A DNA stretch of 8,663 bases, taken from Bacillota bacterium (GTDB lineage: Bacteria > Bacillota > Clostridia > Oscillospirales > Oscillospiraceae). The notes under the pieces are model-generated. The model worked only from the letters and a program-made list of their open reading frames with translations. It searched no databases and had not been told where the DNA came from. Below, in pieces: positions 5,410-8,663 of this stretch (within the stretch, counting starts at the first letter, position 1; each line of letters opens with the position of its first letter). The stretch spans positions 1 to 8,663 of the forward strand of contig JAEXCS010000022.1 in the NCBI GenBank assembly GCA_023402075.1. Reading direction: 5' to 3'. Both the position numbers and the translations under genes were made by a program.

Positions 5410-6707
5410 TAAATAAAATACCGCAAAAACCGAGACTGGCAACACAGAAAAAAGTAGCGGCTTACGCTCGCGTTTCCACGGGTAAGGATGCGATGCTTCA
5501 TTCGCTTTCTTCCCAAGTCAGCTATTACAGCGAGCTAATCCAAGGACACAGGGGGTGGATGTACGCGGGCGTGTATTCGGACGAGGCTCTCACAGGTACT
5601 AAAGAGAGCCGAGACGGTTTTCAACGGCTGCTTGCTGACTGCCGCACTGGGCACATCGATATGATACTTACCAAGTCCATCTCCCGCTTTGCTCGAAACA
5701 CGATCACGCTACTGGAAGCTGTTCGTGAATTGAAATCGCTGGGGGTGGACATTTTTTTCGAAGAGCAGAACATCCATACGATGAGCGCCGAGGGCGAACT
5801 GATGCTTACCATACTTGCATCCTACGCACAGGAGGAAAGCCTGTCGGCCAGCGAGAATCAGAAGTGGCGCATCCGCACGGGCTTTGAAAGTGGTGAGCTG
5901 CTCAACTGGCGGTTTCTGCTCGGATACCGCATTTCGAAGGACGGAATAACGGTTGATGAAGATGCTGCGCCAATCGTCCGCGAGGTGTTCGACCGCGTCA
6001 TCGCCAGAGAGAGCTTTAGTGCCATCAGCAAGGACTTAAATGCCAGAGGCTTCACCTGCGCACTCGGCGGCAAATGGTGCGCCCAGCGTATTCGGGAGAC
6101 GGTTTCCAACGAAAAGTACACAGGCAACGCAATGCTGCAAAAGCGTTACCGCAATAACCATCTGGAGAAAAAGCTGCTCCGTAACACTGGCGAGCTTCCG
6201 ATGTACTATGCCGAAGGAACGCATCCAGCCATCATTGATACGGACACCTTCGAGGCGGCGCAGGAGGTCTTAGGGCAAACGAGAGAAACCACAAAGGGCA
6301 GACCGCGTCCGCAGAAAAGTGAGTTTACCAGCAGAATCTACTGTCCGCTCTGCGGGAAAGCATATAAGCGGAACACCAGCAATGGTTCAGTCGGTTGGAA
6401 TTGCTCGACCTACCTTTCACAGGGAAAAGCCTACTGTCACGGCAAGAAGATACCAGAAGCCACGCTGAAAGCAGTGTGCGCCGATGTGCTTGGGATGGAA
6501 GATTACTGTGCGGCAGTATTCGCCGCCACGGTTGTACGCATTGATGTGCCTGAGGACAACCGCCTGCGCTTCATTTTCAAGGACGGAAGAACAGCCGAAC
6601 GAACATGGGCAGACCGCTCACGGCGGGAAAGCTGGACGACGGAAATGCGGCAAGCCGCCGCTGAAAAAACACGCCAGAGGAGGAAAACACAATGCCAAGA
6701 GCAGTAA
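5397..6707 (+). CDS. Serine recombinase, large-serine type without coiled coil (436 aa)
   Basis: A site-specific recombinase that would cut and rejoin DNA through a phosphoserine link. The catalytic domain (about 19-155) has AAYARVST with nucleophile Ser27 and Arg25, SRDGF (Arg72), and KSISRFARN (Arg97, Arg100). A long helix with AQEESLSASENQKW follows. The Recombinase domain spans about 160-290, with NARGF, WCAQRIRETVSNEKYTGN and THPAIID. A zinc ribbon follows, with C316-x2-C319, C336 and C347. After it comes only a short tail with IDVPEDNRLRFIFKDGR and a basic end. The long coiled-coil segment found in its neighbour, which in large serine recombinases controls synapsis and direction, is not evident. 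It starts at GTG behind AGGAGGT, overlaps the SHOCT gene by 13 bases and the next recombinase by 16. All catalytic residues are present, so it looks functional. Confidence 0.93.
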   Translation: MPRIVNKIPQKPRLATQKKVAAYARVSTGKDAMLHSLSSQVSYYSELIQGHRGWMYAGVYSDEALTGTKESRDGFQRLLADCRTGHIDMILTKSISRFARNTITLLEAVRELKSLGVDIFFEEQNIHTMSAEGELMLTILASYAQEESLSASENQKWRIRTGFESGELLNWRFLLGYRISKDGITVDEDAAPIVREVFDRVIARESFSAISKDLNARGFTCALGGKWCAQRIRETVSNEKYTGNAMLQKRYRNNHLEKKLLRNTGELPMYYAEGTHPAIIDTDTFEAAQEVLGQTRETTKGRPRPQKSEFTSRIYCPLCGKAYKRNTSNGSVGWNCSTYLSQGKAYCHGKKIPEATLKAVCADVLGMEDYCAAVFAATVVRIDVPEDNRLRFIFKDGRTAERTWADRSRRESWTTEMRQAAAEKTRQRRKTQCQEQ

Positions 6708-8275
6708 CAATGATACCTGCAACAAAAAATAAGTTTACCGCGCTTCCGACCGCATCTATTGCCAAACGACGCACAGCCGGGTATGCTCGCGTATCTACCG
6801 ACAGCGACGAGCAATTCACCAGCTATGAAGCGCAAATCGACTACTACACAAAGTTCATACAGGCTCGTGATGACTGGGAGTTCGTCAAGGTTTATACCGA
6901 CGAGGGCATCTCTGCCACGAATACCAAGCACCGTGACGGCTTCAAGCAGATGGTGCAGGATGCTTTGGACGGCAAAATTGACCTTATTGTCACTAAGTCC
7001 GTCAGCCGGTTTGCCCGTAACACCGTCGACAGCCTCACGACTGTCCGAAAGCTCAAAGAGCACGGCACTGAAATTTACTTTGAAAAAGAAAATATATTCA
7101 CCTTTGACAGCAAGGGCGAATTGCTCATCACGATAATGTCATCGCTGGCGCAGGAAGAAAGCCGGAGCATTTCAGAAAACGTCACATGGGGGCAGCGGAA
7201 GCGTTTTGCAGACGGAAAGGTCAGTATGCCATACAAGCAATTTCTCGGCTACGAGAAAGGTGAGGATGGCACCCCGATTGTGAACGAAGAAGAAGCAGCC
7301 ATCGTTCGGCTGATATACAAACTTTTCCTTGAGGGGAAAACACCCGCAGGGATTTGTCGCTTCCTTGATGCGCGGGGCATTCCAACGCCGTCCGGCAAGC
7401 AGAAATGGAGCCAGACCACGGTGAACAGTATCCTTTCAAACGAAAAGTACAAAGGCGATGCGCTGCTACAGAAGCGATTTACAGTGGATTTTCTGATGAA
7501 AAAGATGAAGACTAATGAGGGCGAAGTGCCGCAGTATTATGTGGAGCACAGCCACGAAGCCATCATCAACCCCACCGAATGGGACATGGTACAAGCGGAA
7601 ATTGCTCGCCGAAAGGCGCTCGGCAGAGCCTACAGCGGTAACAGTGTGTTTTCATCCAAACTGGTATGCGGCGACTGTGGTGGCTTCTTCGGGCAAAAGG
7701 TGTGGCATTCCACCGATGCCTACCGCAAGGTGATATGGCGCTGCAACAGCAAGTTCAAGGGTGATAAGAAATGCGCCACACCGCACCTCGACACCGAAAC
7801 CATACAGCAGAAATTCTTAATTGCCTACAACCGCCTCATGGGAAGCAGGGACAGCGTTGTCAGAGATTGCGAGTTGATGCGGGCGGTGCTTTCCGACTGC
7901 ACGGTGCTGGATGCCGAAATTGACAGGCTGACAGAGGAAATTATCGTTGTTGCCGAACTCGTCAAAACCTGCGTGAAAGAGAACGCTTCGGCGGCGCAGT
8001 CCCAAGAGGACTACACAAAAAAGTATGACGCACTGGTCAAACGGTACGAAAAAGCCACCAAGCGGGTTGACGAACTGAGCGCCGAGCGGACGCAGAAGCA
8101 AGACCGCGACCGTGAACTTTGGCTTTTCATCCAGTCCATAAAAGAACAGCCCCTCGTCCTCGAAGAATGGAACGAAAGGCTGTGGGTCGGGCTGCTTGAT
8201 AAAGCTACCGTTTTCCATGATGGCAGGATGGTATTTGAGTTCAAGAACGGCACGGAGATTGAGGTTGAGCTGTAA
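6692..8275 (+). CDS. Large serine recombinase with coiled-coil segment (527 aa)
   Basis: A second, full-length large serine recombinase. The catalytic domain (about 25-165) has AGYARVST with nucleophile Ser35 and Arg33, KHRDGF (Arg81), and KSVSRFARN (Arg106, Arg109), then AQEESRSISENVTWGQRKRF. The Recombinase domain (about 170-305) has DARGIPTPSG and QTTVNSILSNEKYKGDALLQKRF. The zinc ribbon uses C326-x2-C329, C351 and C361. A long charged helical stretch (about 403-475), including DAEIDRLTEEI and KKYDALVKRYEKATKRVDEL, looks like the coiled coil that mediates synapsis in this family. The end, DKATVFHDGRMVFEFKNGTEIEV, is typical. AGGAGG precedes the ATG by eight bases, inside the end of the first recombinase. 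It probably integrates or excises the element, alone or with the first recombinase. No third recombinase follows. Confidence 0.95.
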   Translation: MPRAVTMIPATKNKFTALPTASIAKRRTAGYARVSTDSDEQFTSYEAQIDYYTKFIQARDDWEFVKVYTDEGISATNTKHRDGFKQMVQDALDGKIDLIVTKSVSRFARNTVDSLTTVRKLKEHGTEIYFEKENIFTFDSKGELLITIMSSLAQEESRSISENVTWGQRKRFADGKVSMPYKQFLGYEKGEDGTPIVNEEEAAIVRLIYKLFLEGKTPAGICRFLDARGIPTPSGKQKWSQTTVNSILSNEKYKGDALLQKRFTVDFLMKKMKTNEGEVPQYYVEHSHEAIINPTEWDMVQAEIARRKALGRAYSGNSVFSSKLVCGDCGGFFGQKVWHSTDAYRKVIWRCNSKFKGDKKCATPHLDTETIQQKFLIAYNRLMGSRDSVVRDCELMRAVLSDCTVLDAEIDRLTEEIIVVAELVKTCVKENASAAQSQEDYTKKYDALVKRYEKATKRVDELSAERTQKQDRDRELWLFIQSIKEQPLVLEEWNERLWVGLLDKATVFHDGRMVFEFKNGTEIEVEL

Positions 8276-8299
8276 GGCTTGATCTCATTTTTTATCATT

Positions 8300-8351
8300 T
8301 GCACCCCCTTAAACGAAAAAATGCACCCCCCTCCGAGATTTTGCACCCCCT
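8300..8351. repeat. Cluster of three TGCACCCCC iteron-like direct repeats
   Basis: Three copies lie at 8300-8309, 8322-8332 (with one extra C) and 8342-8351. Their G positions are 22 and 20 bases apart, about two helical turns, so a protein could bind all three on one face. Each is preceded by TTT or AAA and followed by a T. The opposite strand carries the matching G-runs. They begin 24 bases after the recombinase stop. They may be recombinase or transposase binding sites. Confidence 0.65.
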
Positions 8352-8451
8352 CCCATAAATCGTTCTGCGAGGGTATGGAAAACGGCAAACTTGCTCGGCG
8401 GCAGGGTACATTTTTTATGTTGGCAAGACGGCGTCACAAGTCAAGAAACGC

Positions 8452-8482
8452 AAAAAAGCCCGTAAACACAGGCTTTCCGGGC
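8452..8482 (-). terminator. Rho-independent terminator facing the minus strand
   Basis: Read on the minus strand, GCCCG (8482-8478) pairs with CGGGC (8462-8458) and six T follow (8457-8452). An alternative 6-bp stem AAAGCC/GGCTTT lies within the same stretch. There is no T-run on the + strand side. It would stop a minus-strand transcript entering from the right edge, which suggests a convergent gene beyond the window. Confidence 0.55.
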
Positions 8483-8487
8483 ATAAA

Positions 8488-8536
8488 ATAAGAACGCTAA
8501 TGTTGACACGTACTGTATCAATATTAGCGTTCTTAT
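8488..8536. repeat. 19-bp inverted repeat with 11-base loop
   Basis: The arms 8488-8506 and 8518-8536 are complementary over all 19 positions, with one G-T wobble (8502/8522). The core is AAGAACGCTAAT against ATTAGCGTTCTT. The loop is 11 bases. No T-run follows on either side, so it does not look like an ordinary terminator. TTGACA at 8503-8508 resembles a -35 box but has no -10 at the right distance. It may be a protein-binding palindrome, a small mobile-element end or a structured RNA. Confidence 0.7.
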
Positions 8537-8565
8537 ATGGAGAAGGACACGAGTTTGATACAAAA

Positions 8566-8577
8566 TGCACCCCCTTA
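8566..8577. repeat. Distant fourth TGCACCCCC copy, 12-base direct repeat partner
   Basis: TGCACCCCCTTA here is identical over 12 bases to 8300-8311. Together the two copies flank about 254 bases that hold the other two iterons, the minus-strand terminator and the inverted repeat. Both copies have the same orientation, unlike the inverted ends of most insertion sequences. Confidence 0.6.
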
Positions 8578-8663
8578 CGGTTTTCCCGTTTGTTCCGTTT
8601 GCTTTGTGCACACCCTCGGCTTTTGACGCTTGTTCCGAGTGAGAGTGTGAATATCCTCTTTAC

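Larger units (their letters stand above)
8276..8663. other. Non-coding right flank after the recombinases
   Basis: These 388 bases hold no gene I can support. They contain C-rich TGCACCCCC repeats, a minus-strand terminator-like hairpin and a long inverted repeat, each listed separately. The + strand frame from 8359 and one minus-strand frame both stay open to the right edge, without a recognisable motif, a good start or a ribosome binding site. The position beside the last recombinase fits an element end or attachment region, but no attachment site can be proven from one window. Confidence 0.5.

Noticed and set aside
8300..8354. CRISPR array or G-quadruplex from the C-rich repeats
   Set aside because: Repeats of about 10 bases with 10-12 base gaps are far too short for CRISPR. 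The G-runs on the minus strand are separated by long gaps, so a stable quadruplex is doubtful.
8279..8491. 70-residue + strand open frame after the last recombinase
   Set aside because: It runs through the C-rich repeats and the minus-strand terminator, has no ribosome binding site or recognisable motif, and is rich in chance Lys/Arg/Pro. It is most likely not a gene.
8359..8663. + strand frame open to the right edge
   Set aside because: No plausible start or ribosome binding site and no family resemblance. It crosses the 19-bp inverted repeat and the terminator-like hairpin. A short open stretch is expected by chance, and the minus strand is also open here.
8575..8663. Minus-strand frame from the right edge ending at 8575, as a possible gene C-terminus
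   Set aside because: Only about 28 residues are visible, highly basic and without a motif. The position upstream of a minus-strand terminator is suggestive but not enough for a gene call.

Overview
The window looks like the right-hand part of a prophage or phage-derived element in a gut-type Clostridia (Oscillospiraceae/Lachnospiraceae-like) bacterium. The evidence is an HK97-type head gene block, a Clostridia-type holin and amidase pair, strong AGGAGG ribosome binding sites, moderately high GC, and a tandem pair of serine recombinases preceded by small HTH/zinc-finger and SHOCT genes. All convincing genes are on the + strand. No host marker gene is present, so the taxonomy is inference.

Positions 1-3455 are a head assembly block in canonical order: portal (C-terminal part only, cut by the window edge), ClpP-type prohead protease, HK97-fold major capsid protein, a small head-fiber-like protein, a gp6-like head-tail connector and a head-closure/adaptor protein. 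These genes would build a capsid and its neck. Positions 3475-4598 are the lysis block: a multi-pass holin overlapping an N-acetylmuramoyl-L-alanine amidase by ATGA. Only 19 bases separate the head-closure gene from the holin. No tail tube, tape measure, baseplate or fibre gene lies between them, so the tail module that normally sits here is missing. A strong rho-independent terminator (4664-4701) closes this unit.

Positions 4703-8275 are a separate four-gene unit. A leader can form mutually exclusive hairpins over the first ribosome binding site. Then come a GTG-started HTH plus double zinc-finger protein, a 77-residue SHOCT-like protein, a GTG-started 436-residue serine recombinase without an obvious coiled-coil segment, and a 527-residue serine recombinase with one. 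Consecutive genes overlap by 8, 13 and 16 bases. The two recombinase start junctions are nearly the same sequence, which suggests tandem duplication. This cassette probably integrates, excises or otherwise rearranges the element, and the two small proteins are candidate regulators or directionality factors.

Positions 8276-8663 hold no gene I can support. They carry repeated TGCACCCCC motifs (three clustered, one distant), a 12-base direct repeat flanking about 254 bases, a minus-strand terminator-like hairpin and a 19-bp inverted repeat. This may be the end or attachment region of the element. The most interesting points are the tail-less capsid-plus-lysis layout and the paired, structurally unequal recombinases with their overlapping small partner genes.
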